Shown in pieces: positions 24,116 to 36,402 of a stretch of DNA of 64,000 nt (position 1 is the first letter of the stretch; the number at the start of each line of letters is the position of its first letter). The position numbers and the translations under genes were made by a program. The DNA lies in contig NC_088327.1 in the NCBI RefSeq assembly GCF_036884655.1, forward strand, positions 12,823,001 to 12,887,000, in the 5' to 3' direction. The stretch comes from Musa acuminata AAA Group. Its lineage: Eukaryota > Streptophyta > Magnoliopsida > Zingiberales > Musaceae. The notes under the pieces are model-generated. The model saw only the letters and a list, made by a program, of their open reading frames with translations, was not told the origin of the DNA and did no database searches.

Positions 24116-25708
24116 AGAGGGAACATGTTAATGTATTGAAGCATTTTTCATTTCTTCAATAAAGCTTCTTCACTTCTTCAATAAAGCTTCTTCAAGTTTC
24201 GCTCTTGCCTTTGGCCAACGACCAATGTCGTTGAGAAAAGACTAACGCCGCTGCAGCCACATTCCTAAGAGGCTCCACGACCAATCCTCATCTTCCTCAC
24301 TGCGGTAGCCTTCGCTGTCTTCGCTGATCTGCCAACAGTCAGTGGACTTAAGGAGAACGAAGGGCGGATTTATGGAGAATGAAGGGAACGCCTGTGCCCT
24401 CACAGCAACAGCAATCACAACAGTAGCAGTGATCTGCTCTTGCCCTACTCACGAAGTCTCTCACTTGTAAATCATTCTTTGCATCGATCCAAGATTGGTA
24501 TCCTTATCAGGAGCACCATCTTGTGGGGTCATGATAGAAGATAAGATTTCCACAACTATATGAGGAAATCTCTCTATTCTGTTGAGGAAAATCCTCTATT
24601 CTGTTGAGGGAAATCCTTTCTCCTAATTTGTATGAGAGAGAACATGTTAATGTATTGAAGCATTTTCATTTCTTCAATAAAGCTAAAGCTTCTTCTCTTC
24701 TTCAATAAAGCTTCTTCAATAATTGTTCTTATCTTCTATTCTTTCCATCATGGTATCAGAGCAGTGAGAAAAGTGAAGTTTCGCTCTTGCCTTTGGCCAG
24801 CGACCAACGTTGTTGAGAAAAGCGAAGCTTCGCCCTTGTTTTCGGCCAGTGACCAACGCCGCTGCAGTCACATTCCTAAGAGGCTCCACGGCCAATCCTC
24901 ATCTTCCTCATCGCGGTAGCCTTTGCTATCTTCGCTGATCTGCCAACAGTCGATGGACTTAAGGAGAACGAAGGGCGGATTTAAGGAGAATGAAGGGAAC
25001 GCCTGTGCCCTCACAACAACAGCAATCGCAACAGTAGCAGCGATCTGCTCTTGCCCTACTCACGAAGTCTCTCGCTTGTAAATCATTCTTTGCATCGATC
25101 CAGGGCATGATAGAAGATAAGATTTCCCCAACTATATGAGGAAATCTCTCTATTCTATTAAGGAAAATCCTCTATTCTGTTGAGGGAAATCCTTTCTCCT
25201 AATTTGTATGAGAGATAACATGTTAATGTATTGAAGCATTTTCATTTCTTCAATAAAGCTAAAGCTTTTTCTCTTTTTCAATAAAGCTTCTTCAATAATT
25301 GTTCTTATCTTCTATTCTTTCCATCATGGTATCAGAGCAGTGAGAAAAGCGAAGTTTCGCTCTTGCCTTTAGTCAGCGACCAACGTTGCTGAGAAAAGCG
25401 AAGCTTCGCCCTTGTCTTCGGCCAGCGACCAACGCCACTGCAGAACGAAGGGAACGCCTGTGCCCTCATAGCAACAGCAATCGCAATAATAGCACCATCT
25501 TGCAGGGGCATGATAGAAGATAAGATTTCCCCAACTATATGAGGAAATCTCTCTATTCTGTCGAGGAAAATCCTTTCTCCTAATCTGTATAAATAGAAGA
25601 GAGAACATGTTAATGTATTGAAGCATTTTTTATTTCTTCAATAAAGCTTCTTCACTTCTTCAAAAAAGCTTCTTCAGTAATTGTTCTTATCTTCTATTCT
25701 TTTCATCA
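24116..25708 (+). mobile_element. Tandem TRIM-like array (copy B)
   Basis: Duplicate of 7,688-9,280. LTRs at 24,532-24,750, 25,108-25,326 and 25,511-25,708; primer sites TGGTATCAGAGC after the first two. Confidence 0.8.
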
Positions 25709-27004
25709 AATATATCATCCTCAGTGTCAAGAAAATGTCCCTCGAAATGGACGATGGAGTCCACTTGACATTTTCTGATAGAGATCTGCAGCAATTTTCA
25801 TTTGCATCCATGCCAAATCGAAGACTTAATCCACGACAAGACTCGTTCTTTTACAGTATTCAGAAAATTAAAATGAAATTGATATTCTTTTTTTAGATAC
25901 TAAACGTGTGCAGTTGATGATCTTTTTTTGTGTTCATTATTTACTGAGAAAAATAAGAAAAAGTTCCTCTCTGTTTTGACTGCCCAACTGCTTGACACTT
26001 GAGCTATTTCCCCACGGATACAAGCTAGTGAATCCTATGGTTCATGATATATGTAACAAAACTTTCATACCGATTAAAACTTTCTACAAAATTTGAAATT
26101 GAAGAGAACTATTATAAAAAAAAAAAATTGATACCGAGAAGAAATTAGTTTGGTAAGTCGTGAAAGTATTATATTTTGAAGATATTATACACCTAAAATG
26201 TATTACATCCGTAAGGATAAAATTTATTCAATTTGTATTTTTTATATACATTATGGCTGAATAATATCGTTACTTCTTTTTTTTCATATGATATATGATT
26301 TTCTACTATTAATTTCAGTTTAAATTGGATGTTCTATTTTTTTTTCTAAAATTTCAAACTGCAGCGTGCTAGATGATGTTGGGATTTTACTTTATCGAAT
26401 TAGCATAGATTAACACCAATGGTTTTTCTGCTACCATATGATCAAGGTTTATCAGGAAGTTTGAATCATGAGGATCTTACCCAAGTTTGAATCATTTTGA
26501 AAAATCATGAGGAGCTTCTATCATCGGAAAGAGTAAATGCAAGTAACTTGCCCAAATTAAATAGACAAGAATCTTTATAGACGCAACAAGTATTAAGAGT
26601 TGTATGATACAGAAACATATTTCTCAACTGTAATAGGTCAAACAAATGTGTTTTTTTGAACATATTTGACAGAATTAGGTACTACAATTGCATTTTAATT
26701 CCATAGGCTGTTCGTGTACCTGTTGCAAATACGTACAAAAAAATATGTCATGTATCCTTGATCGTTCTTGTGGGCAACTTTGTTGCATGCTTCACCTCGA
26801 TGAAGATTGCCCTGAGCAGTAGACCTGTAGGGCTCGTTGGTGCGTCGTCGAGTACTGTTTGTTTCCCATGCTTGCATACATCGGATACGCACGAGCACCG
26901 GTGCGCATGCATCGTTGTCGTCTCATCGACTTCTGGTGGCCGCAGCAGTAGTACGTGCTGCTGAGCACATTCTTTTAGGACATGCAGATCGTACATGTAC
27001 TAAA
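25709..27004. other. Non-coding stretch downstream of CAF1 (copy B)
   Basis: Duplicate of 9,281-10,576. Nothing recognisable beyond the CAF1 3' flank. Confidence 0.5.
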
Positions 27005-27868
27005 TTAAACCGCCAACCCCATGGCAGCCAAGCGGTGTTGCTGCCGTCTTGCGTAAGGCCAACCTCTGCGGTCAATCCTTCGAGTCCTCCTGTTCTCGAC
27101 GCATCTATTCTCTATACCATAGAGGACCGATGCAGATCTGTCGTCCTCTACGTTATGCCTTCGTTGCTTCATTTCGTTGAAGAGTGCCCCAATTAGTAGA
27201 CTGTCATATGCTGCTTGGTGACGGATCCCTACGGGTTCAAAGTTCAATAACCTTGATAGTCCCACCAAACCAATCTCTCCCCGACGCAGTCCTCCACAAA
27301 ATCGAGATATATATTTGAGATCATAAATCTGGCCGAAGATGGTCCTCACCAAATCAGAGAACTCGTTCAAGGTGTTGGGCAGTGGGGCTCGGGTGATCAT
27401 CTTTATCACAAAAGCCACGTCGTAGAGTCCGTGAAACGTAACATACCTGGAGCTGTAGGGTTGGCCGAAGAGCTTCACGCATACCAGATAGGCGCACCGC
27501 CGCGCGTCGATGCCGTGTCGTCGGTATTGCTGGAAGTCGTGCCCGCTCTGTGTCAACAACTCGATGGAGTCGGGAGAGGAAGCATCCACATCGGGATCGA
27601 AATCCGAAAAATTGAACTGCCAACAGCACCCCGGCCATGGGGTGTTGCCGCCTTCGTCGAACAAGGCGACGCCCAGCTGGATCAGGTGCATGTTATCCAC
27701 GTTGTGCTTCACGTCATTGTATCTTTCTTCTTCGGTGGCATTGCGAGGGGTGTCGCGAATGAACCCCGGGAACTCCGTATCGATTGCCACTATCGGGTAG
27801 GAGCCACGGAGACTGAGGATGAGCTCCAAGTGCTCCACAAGGTTTGCCTTCCCCACGTTGATGGCCAT
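27005..27868 (-). CDS. CAF1: CCR4-associated factor 1 (CAF1) deadenylase, open copy
   Basis: Catalytic poly(A)-shortening exonuclease of the CCR4-NOT complex, a DEDDh RNase. Intronless, 287 residues from ATG 27,868, a normal plant CAF1 length; the frame stays open upstream to a GTG at 27,883, but the ATG is the sensible start. Exo I: YPIVAIDTEFPGF with D30 and E32. Exo II: VTFHGLYDVAFVIK with D150. Exo III: RHQAAYDSLLIGALF with H217 and D222. All DEDDh residues are present. The C-terminus is basic (RRIDRRGWPYARRQQ). TATA at 27,979-27,986, then a GA-rich leader. Plant CAF1 genes of this intronless type are often stress-induced; that is family knowledge, not visible here. A truncated inverted copy lies at 23,593-24,112. 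Confidence 0.92.
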   Translation of the reverse strand: MAINVGKANLVEHLELILSLRGSYPIVAIDTEFPGFIRDTPRNATEEERYNDVKHNVDNMHLIQLGVALFDEGGNTPWPGCCWQFNFSDFDPDVDASSPDSIELLTQSGHDFQQYRRHGIDARRCAYLVCVKLFGQPYSSRYVTFHGLYDVAFVIKMITRAPLPNTLNEFSDLVRTIFGQIYDLKYISRFCGGLRRGEIGLVGLSRLLNFEPVGIRHQAAYDSLLIGALFNEMKQRRHNVEDDRSASVLYGIENRCVENRRTRRIDRRGWPYARRQQHRLAAMGLAV

Positions 27869-27978
27869 GGCAAGCTGCACCACTCTCTCTTTCTCTTTCT
27901 CCTTCGCTTTCTCTTTCGCTTTCGCGCTCTCTCTTCGCTAGCAGTAGTGTATGTACTTTGGGGTCACCCTCATTGGTG

Positions 27979-27986
27979 TTTATATA
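27979..27986 (-). promoter_or_regulatory. TATA box of CAF1 (copy B)
   Basis: TATATAAA on the minus strand, about 111 bp upstream of ATG 27,868. Confidence 0.65.
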
Positions 27987-28256
27987 GACGATTTCCCGAC
28001 GCATAACACAGATTTCTAACATTATTCATTGTATTCAGACGATGCTATAATTATTACTTTTTCTATTCATTTTGTATTGCCTACATTGCTGGCTCCCTTT
28101 CATCACCAAAGATTGTTTGCCTAGCAATTGGTTCTACGTTCCATATTAACCTTGCTACTTCATTAATTCCCTTCCCTTCTCTACCAAAAATATGTGTGAT
28201 TCACCAACTTTCTCAGCTTATCCCTCATTTTATTCCTCACCTACCACAATGGATTA

Positions 28257-28747
28257 ATTTTACTGCTCATCATCGTCATTAATTCTAGACCGATCAATAT
28301 TAAGTTGTGCCTCCCACAATGGTTTAATTAGGGCTTTCCTATTCCACATGTATTTGACATCCATTTCCCTTCCATTCGTTCCGTGTTTTGGTTTCCTTGA
28401 TGATCGAGGACAAAGGCCGCAACTTTGTCTCTCACTAGACCACATCATATTAACCCATTGCTTCAAATCCTTCCCTTCCTCGTGCAATTGCCTGCCCCTT
28501 TAACCAATTAGGGAAATACTTCTAATTCTTTGTTCACATATATTCCATATAATTTTGAAAAACATGCCATGTGGGAAAATATGATTAATAATTCCTTTTT
28601 TTTTTTTTTCCAAACACAAAAGGCAGTTGCTAGTATTTTCAATACCCATATTGGTCGATCTATCTAAGATTAGGAGCGACGCTGCGATTAACTTTCAACA
28701 AAAGACCTTCACCCTTAGCATAGTAGGAAGATGTCAAACCTTTCAAG
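28257..28747 (-). pseudogene. L1-type LINE ORF2 C-terminal remnant (copy B)
   Basis: Duplicate of 11,830-12,320 (+16,427), with the same stop codons. Confidence 0.5.
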
Positions 28748-28849
28748 CTTATATATAAATCTATTGGCTGACTTGGTAGATGCAACCCCATTCTAATCAT
28801 ACTTCCATTTCATGCCTAAGTATCATCACTTGGAATAAGAAAGATATCA

Positions 28850-28921
28850 ATTGTGTTGGAAAAAATCTGTTAATGTGAAATAATTCTTTTCCCTCTTTAT
28901 GTATCAAAAAGAGGGAACGTA
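28850..28921. other. 72-bp filler at a rearrangement junction
   Basis: Left of it the sequence matches copy A up to 12,422; right of it homology resumes at A position 13,852. The filler matches neither side. It holds a 10-bp inverted repeat (28,889-28,898 with 28,908-28,917), and its last bases form a 13-mer (28,913-28,925, overlapping 4 bp of the right flank) that also occurs at 29,005-29,017. Confidence 0.75.
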
Positions 28922-28924
28922 GGC

Positions 28925-29037
28925 GCGGGGGCCGGAGAAGGGCGAGCCTCCGAGACGGAAGGCCGCGATGGGGGCACGGGCGCTGGATCGGGGTAGGCGG
29001 AGATGGGAACGTAGGCGGGCGGCGATGTATTGTGCAT
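28925..29037 (-). pseudogene. PRA1: PRA1 5' fragment
   Basis: The first ~38 codons of the PRA1 gene at 13,300-13,967, from ATG 29,037 (MHNTSPPAYVPISAY) through the Pro-rich N-terminus, cut off by the filler. The hydrophobic domains are missing. A 5-bp tandem duplication (agctc) sits just upstream of the ATG. The frame continues into filler without meaning. Confidence 0.8.
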
Positions 29038-29449
29038 CTCGGCAGCTCAGCTCCTCCAACCACGGATTCCTTCTTCTGCCACCACGGTGGCGGGAGAGAG
29101 AGGGGAGATGCAGGAAGAACCCAGAGAGAGTGGCAGATGACAAATAAGCGGCCAAATAGGCAACGTGTGGTAAACGCATTCTCGCCCGATTTGGTCGAGT
29201 CACCCCGAAAAGTTGGCCAGCTGATATGGTGTCTCTCATGCGTTAGTCGGTCCCGAGGATTTTACTTTCTCATTTGTTTTTACCAAAATTGCATGTAGTC
29301 AGTTGTTTCTGTTTTTACACCTACCAATTTAATTATTTATAAAAAGCCATTGATTGTCTCTTTTTTTTTTACTTAAGAGCCCCTATTTTCATATTTTAAC
29401 TAGGTCTAGGAGTTCCCTTCTTTATTTTTATTTGACATCCATTGAATTG

Positions 29450-32400
29450 ATTCATGTCTCATGAGTCAGTAACCCTATTTATTGGCAATTCAAATCAATT
29501 AGTTTCAATTTTCTCATTCGTTCAATACCGTAAGTGATTTAAGTCGATAAACCATAATACCTTATGTATTTCATAATTCTAAAACTATCTAGTTAGTCGA
29601 TTTCATGACGTTATTGATGAAAAGAATAGAAGATAAGAATAATTACTGAAGAAGTGAAGAGGCTTTATTGAAGAAGTGAAGAGGCTTTATTGAAGAAATG
29701 AAAAATGATTAGGAGAAAGGAATTCCCTCAACAAAATAGAGGATTTTTCTCAATAAAATAGAGAGGAAATCTTATCTTCTATCAGTTAATGTTTTCGATA
29801 ATTTTTAGATGAATAGTTCAAGTCAACAAGCTTAAATACCCTTATGCGCCTTATGTATTAGATGCCCTCGGACATCTTATACCCCTTATGTGACTAGCTC
29901 AAATTGACATGTCTTGACCCTGATATGTCTCATGTTCCAATACACCCGATACGAGTCATTCAACTCGTCAAATTTCACTATCCTCGCATGTCTCGTATGA
30001 TCAACAAAACCAAAATGGGTGATTCAAATTAGTATACTTTTGATGCTATGATGTCTCTCATACATTCAACACTCCCTATACATGTTATTCAACTCAACAC
30101 GCTATAATCCTATAAGCATCACATGCATGTGACACCCACTATGGCAGTGACTCAAGATAACATACCCAAATGCCATTATGTGTTTCATGTATATGGCATT
30201 CCTATGTGGGCGATTCAAGTCAGCATGCTCTAATGCCTAATGTCTCATGCGTCTAGTATCCCCTATGTAGGTAGTTTGATTAGAATGTTGTAATGCCCAC
30301 AAGTTTCATGCATCTCACATGCTCTACAATGGAACTTGAGCTGACAAGTTGTGATGCTATCACATGTCTATGTGTCTCATGCATCTAATACCTTTTGCTA
30401 GAGCAGTTCAAGTTAGGAGGCCTTGATGCCCATGCATGATTTATGCATTTGACACCCTCTATATAGGTGATTTAAGTCATCAAGTTGTGAAACCCTCGTG
30501 CATCCAACATCATCTATGTGGCGGGTCTACGTCGACATATTACAATGTCGATGCATGATTCATGTGTTTGACACCACCAACACAAGTGGTTCAGGTCAAG
30601 TCCCAACTCATATATCTAAACACTACTTATGTAGGCAATTTAAGTCAACACGCATTGATATCCTCATTTGTTATATAGTTAACACCCTTAGATATTTGAC
30701 AACCCCTATGCGAGCAGTTCAAATCATCACACCTTGACATTCCTGTGTCTCATGTGTTCAACACCGCCAATGAGAGCGGTTTAAGTCAACAAGCCTCGTT
30801 ACCCTCATGTGTCTCATGCATTCAACACCTTTACATGGGTCATTCAAGTTGGCACACTCAAATACATCCAACACCCTTTATGTGGGTTGTTCAAGTCTAT
30901 ACATCCAACACTCTTGCATGTCTTCTGCTTTTGACACCTACTATGCAAGTGGTTAAGTAGACACATTCCAATGTCGTCATACGTCTTGTGCATCCTATTA
31001 CCCCTATGTGAGTGTTTTAAGTCATGCCCTAGTGTTGCCGCACTCTTATGTATCTAACCCCTTGTGCCCTTGCACATCTCATATGTTTGACACCTCATAT
31101 GAGAGATATTCAAGTGGGTATGCCTAGATGCCCTTGTGTGTGTCTTATATCTTACAACCCTACTTTGGTGGTTCAAGTTGGCAAGCCTAGATACCCTCAC
31201 ACATCTAATCCATCTGATACACCATATATGAGTGGTTCAATTCAATAGCCACAATACCCTCATATGTCTAATTCATTTAATAACCCTCATACGAGTGATT
31301 CAAGCAGGCACATCGGTGCCCTCGCATGTTTGATACGATCGACACTTCTATGTGAGAAATTCAAGTGAGTATACTCAAATGCCCTCACAAGTATCTTACA
31401 TCTAATGCCCTTATTTGGGTGCTTAAAGTTAGTAAATATAGTTGTCCTCGTGCATTTAATTCGTTTGGCATCTCCTATATGGACAGTTTAAGTCGGTAGC
31501 CATGATACTCTCACATGTCTAATCAATCTGATACCTCATATGTGAGTGATTCAAATAAGCATGCATCGATACCCTCACATGTCTTATGTGATTGACACCT
31601 CTATGTAGGTAGTTCAAGTCAATCTGCCATCACACACTCACATGTTTGATACATCCAATACCCCTATGCATTTAGTTCAATTGGGAATACCTCAAAACCC
31701 TTGAGTGTCTCATGCATCTAACACCACCTCTATGCAGGTGGTCGAAGTCAGCATGCCCAAAGCTCTTGCATTTCTCATATGTCTAATGCTTCTATACAAG
31801 CGATTCAAGTCGGTGCATCCAGATGCCTTCATATGTCTTATGTATTCGACACCCCATAAAGAGGATGTTCAAGTCAACATGTTACAACACCCCTCTATAT
31901 CTCATTTGTCTCAGACCCCCTAAATAAGTAGTTTATGACAATAAGCCCTAATGCCTTTGTATGTCTTATGTATTCGACAATCCCTATGTTAGCAATGTTG
32001 GCATGCCCTCGCATGCTCATACATCTCTTACATTTGTGCCCTACGTGGGTAGTTCAAGTCAACACATTCTAATGCCCTCATGCTTCTAATATATCTAACA
32101 CTTCCTACATAAATAGTTCAATGCATGCCTTAGTGCCCTTGTGCATCTTATGTGACTAACACCCCTTTATATGGGCAATTCAAATGGCATGCCTTGATAC
32201 TCCTGTGCATCTCATGTTTATGACACCCTTATATGAGTGATCAAAGATTGGCAAGCCCCGATGGCCTTATGTATCTTATGTATCCAAGACCCCCATATGG
32301 GCACTTTAAGTTGGCATTCATGACTCCCTCACACATCTAACGAATTTGACACCCCCTTAGGTTATTCAAGTAGCCATGCTCCTAAGGCCCTTATGTCTCT

Positions 32401-33200
32401 TATGTGTTTAAAACCTACTATGCAGGATATTCAAGTCTATGCTACACAATGCCCTCATGTGTCTCATGCATTCAACACCCCCTATGTTGATGATTTGAGT
32501 TCAGACATCATGATAGCCTCTCATGTCTTATGTGTCTCTAGCCTCTATACTAACAATTCAGCATACTCTAATGACTTTGTGTATCTCATTTGACACCTAC
32601 TACATAGGTGGCTTGTGTCACTTGTCATGATACCCTTACTTGTCTTATGTATCTAACAACCCCGTACACAAGCAGTTCAAGTCTACATGCAATGATACCC
32701 TCATACGTCTTATGCGTTTGAAACCTATGTAGTGATAGTTCACCTTGGCATTCTAAGATACTCTTGTATGTCTTATATGTTTAACACCTTTGCAAGTGGT
32801 CCAAGTCACACATCATAACACCCTCAAATATTTCATATGTCTGATAGCTACTAGTAGATAGTTAAAGTCAGTATGCCTCAACAACAACATGCCTCTTATG
32901 CATTCGACACCCACTAACACCTTCATATGTCTAATGCGTCTACACATGCTACATGAGTGATTGAAGTTAGCTTGCTCTCACACTCTTGTGCATCTAACAC
33001 CTCATATGTTTGACAATCCTATAAGAGTGGTTCAAGTTGGAATGCCTCAACTTTGAAGCATCTCATGCATCCAACAAACCTAACGTAGGCAGTTAATGTC
33101 AACAAGCCTTAATTCCCTCACACATCTCATGAGTTTGACACTCTTATATGGGCAACCAAAGCGTTGTCTCCTCATTCCATAAAATGCATCCATTCGAGAT
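29450..33200. repeat. Minisatellite array (older copy C)
   Basis: Same family as 14,350-18,296 at an offset of about 15,239 bp but clearly more diverged. Near 32,588 it lacks about 335 bp present at 921-1,255, consistent with loss of five repeat units. Interrupted by the TRIM LTR at 29,615. Confidence 0.85.
29615..29784 (-). mobile_element. Solo TRIM LTR inserted in satellite
   Basis: Reverse-oriented LTR of the family at 8,104-8,322: on the minus strand it starts TGATAGAAGATAAGA and ends TTTTCATCA, with several aataaa motifs. Flanks are gttat (left) and gttaa (right), a target duplication with one mismatch. Copy A has no insertion at the matching place (about 14,534). Confidence 0.8.
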
Positions 33201-33575
33201 TTAAAAAAATATATATGTCTCATTTAATTGTTTTCTAAAATAGACAACAATAATTAAGGTATTAGAGATGAATATTGTGCTATGGAATAGGATGTTTTCT
33301 TCTAATTTTGTATCAAAATGATTGCACACCTCTTATGATTTATCACGTGAGTTAATCATTTGACCATTTGATCGCTGCTATCAGACATATTTCATTCACA
33401 ATTAAGTTCTAATTAGACAACCTCATAATATAGCCTTTGCTACATTGATATCTACGTAATACTGCTTTTATCATGAATAAAGCATAGTATAATATAATAA
33501 TTTTTTCCTTCTAATACTAATGCAATAATTAAGATGGAATTCATGAGCATTCCCATCCTCTAAGTTAATAAAGTC

Positions 33576-34230
33576 TGATAGAAAATATTTTGGTAAGCAA
33601 TCCCCGTCCACCAACTAATCATTCTAAAAGCACTAACATTGAAGAAAAAAGTCGAATCACCCACTAGGAAATAATATAGTGGGTGGTTATGGTTTGTTGA
33701 TTTTTATGGATAATAATCCATGGGAGGTCATTTGGACTGGCCCTATCGACTTATGTGGCCAATAGTTCATGAAGGTTGTTCGGGCCTATTTATCCCTCTA
33801 TTGGCCCCCATGGACAATAGTTCATAGGAGGTCGTTCGAACATATCACCTCTATAGACAAAACACCAAGGGAGACATTGGGGCTATTATGGAGGATCTCC
33901 TTAGTTGGTCAAGTATAAAAGCCAACCCCTGGTGTCGTTCTAAGAGTCAGACCTCTTTCCAAAAACCTCTCACACCCTATGTAATTTTCGGAACTAGCTT
34001 GTGCATTGGAGGAGTCGGGTTAGAAAATTTCTCCCAACACTAACCTTTGCACAATAACCCACCAAAAAGCCCACCTCGGCTTGACCTCAAGACCACCTCA
34101 GATAGGTCAAGGTTATGCGAAGACCACCTTAGTCGCACTAGGACTGCCACAAGGGTTCCTCGGATGTCTCTACACCTTTAGGACAAGACCAAGATGGGCT
34201 GACTCGACCGTCCATGATGCATCCCCTCCA
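33576..34230 (+). mobile_element. LTR-1 (copy C)
   Basis: 655 bp, TG...CA, followed by 'taatttggtactagaagg'. More diverged than A/B. Confidence 0.75.
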
Positions 34231-34282
34231 TAATTTGGTACTAGAAGGAGGGCATTGAATATCGTAGGAATGCTCGCCCATG

Positions 34283-35868
34283 TGTTGGAAAATCTAGGGA
34301 CAATATCACATGCGCAGCAGAAGAATATTAAAAATAAAATCCCTAATTTCCCAAAATATGTGTTCATCATCATGCGAAGATTTGTGCACAAAAATTGAGA
34401 AACTTAAAATTGTGTATATGAAAGATTGTATTACCTAGGGAGATCGTATATCCTTGAATCCTTGCAAATCTCTAGAAGAGGGTGAAGGAGGTCAAGTGTC
34501 CTTCTCTCTGGCGGTGATCCACACAACATGGTTGCGACGATGCTCCTTAAAACTCCAAACCTGTTATCTAAGGAGGAGAAGGGGAGGACAATAGGAGAGG
34601 CAATCAAAAAAGCTCTAGCCTATGAACCATTGGTTCCCTGTCTACTTAACTCTAATGGATCCAGCTTTATTGAGTATTGGATCTCCATCTAACTATCTAA
34701 GCCTCGTAGATTAGTGGATCTCTATCCAATAATCTCTTATTGACTCTTATTGGATTTCATCCATAGGATCTAATAATTTATGAGCTTATTGGATATCCAA
34801 TAAGATAGGAGCGCCAGCCGATATCTCATATCCGAACCATTACATATCGCAACACCTACCATATGTGTGTGACCCTTTAGGCCCAATATCGAGCTGGTCG
34901 TGAGTCATAATTATCAGAACTCATTTTGGCTCATTGAATTATTATCTCCATAATAATTCACTCGACTTATCGACTACGGACGTACGAGGCCACTACGTCG
35001 CAGTACCTAGATGATATAGGAGAATCCAATCCTTTGGATCTATCTATCCTCTGTTACCATGTACCTATAGTCCTTCAATCATCTAATATTCCAAAGACCA
35101 TATATCGAGCATGGTACTATCATGCCCATACGGTTTCTTCTCGAGTTTTGCTCTAATCGAATTCTCCCGGAGAACTCTTTCTCTCTCAATCCGAATGACC
35201 TTGGCCAAGTATTTGTTTGAGCAAGAAAATAAAATATTTCTCTCATGATACCGAGAGCGGATGATCCTCTATCGACACTCAATAACCTTCATAAGGTTGG
35301 CTGCCACTCTCAATAACCGGTTGTACTAGATTTTAAAATTTCAAATATATAAGTCTGGTATCAAAGAATGGAATACTCATACAGGACATCCTTGATGTCT
35401 TAAGTCTAAGGACCATATACACTATTGGGACTACGGAATTACTGTTTGTTAATAATGCATCATCAACCATCCAGTATTCCGTGAGCAGATCAATTAGTGA
35501 ACTCATTCTCTAATGAGTACCTATATTGTATCCTTAATATCCCCGCACAAGTAACTATGAGACCAGCTGACTCCATCATATGGACAAGTATACAACGCAT
35601 CAGTTTGTCCGGTTATCTCAATGTCCTTCTCAAGTAACATATGACTGGGATTATTTATGGTCTATGTTTAAAGGTGAATTAGTCTCATTATTGTAATCCT
35701 ATCATAATTTGATTCCTATTGTACATATCCATAGAGATCACAATGTATATATGCAATAAGTAATATAAAGTAAGAAATTACCATAATAATAATAGTGAAA
35801 AAGATTGCGTGTCATGTCACACATGTCATCACTCACGTGAATGACTTATAGGGTACCAATGACTAGCA
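34283..35868 (+). mobile_element. LTR-2 (copy C)
   Basis: 1,586 bp, TGTTGG...CTAGCA, same length as A and B. Both internal palindromes are conserved. Flanks ccatg/cttag do not match. Confidence 0.75.
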
Positions 35869-36402
35869 CTTAGGCCTCTCGTGTCCAACACCACCTATAT
35901 GTGTGGTTCAAGTTGCACACCCCAATCTCTCGTGTATCTCATGTGATTGATACACTCTAGACTATGTAAGTCAACACACTTTAATGCGCTACTAGAACTA
36001 GATCTGGTGCATCTAACTTCCTTGAACATTTGATGGCTATACATGAGTAGTTAGAGTTAACACACCTAAATGCTCTTGTGCATCTCATTTGTCTAAGACC
36101 CCTCATGTAAGCAATTAACTCTACACACCATAATGCCCTTATATATCTCTTGCATTTGACACCCACTGCATAGTTAGCTTGTGTCACCTGTCACAACACC
36201 CTTACTTGTCTTATGTATCAAACAACCCCATACATAAGCAGTTCAAGCCCACATGCAATGATACCCTCATACGTCTTATGTGTTTGAAACCTTTGTAGAG
36301 GTAGTTCGCCTTGGCATTCCAAGGTACTCTTGTATGTCTTATATGTTTAACACCTCCTTTGCAAGTGGTCCAAGTCCACACATCATGACACCCTCAAATA
36401 CA
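35869..36402. repeat. Minisatellite array, second block of copy C
   Basis: Corresponds to the start of 4,538-5,436, cut off near 36,402 where an older LTR-2 begins. Confidence 0.8.

Noticed and set aside
27869..27883. GTG-start extension of CAF1 by five residues
   Set aside because: Plant nuclear genes start at ATG; the in-frame ATG at 27,868 precedes the conserved domain properly.
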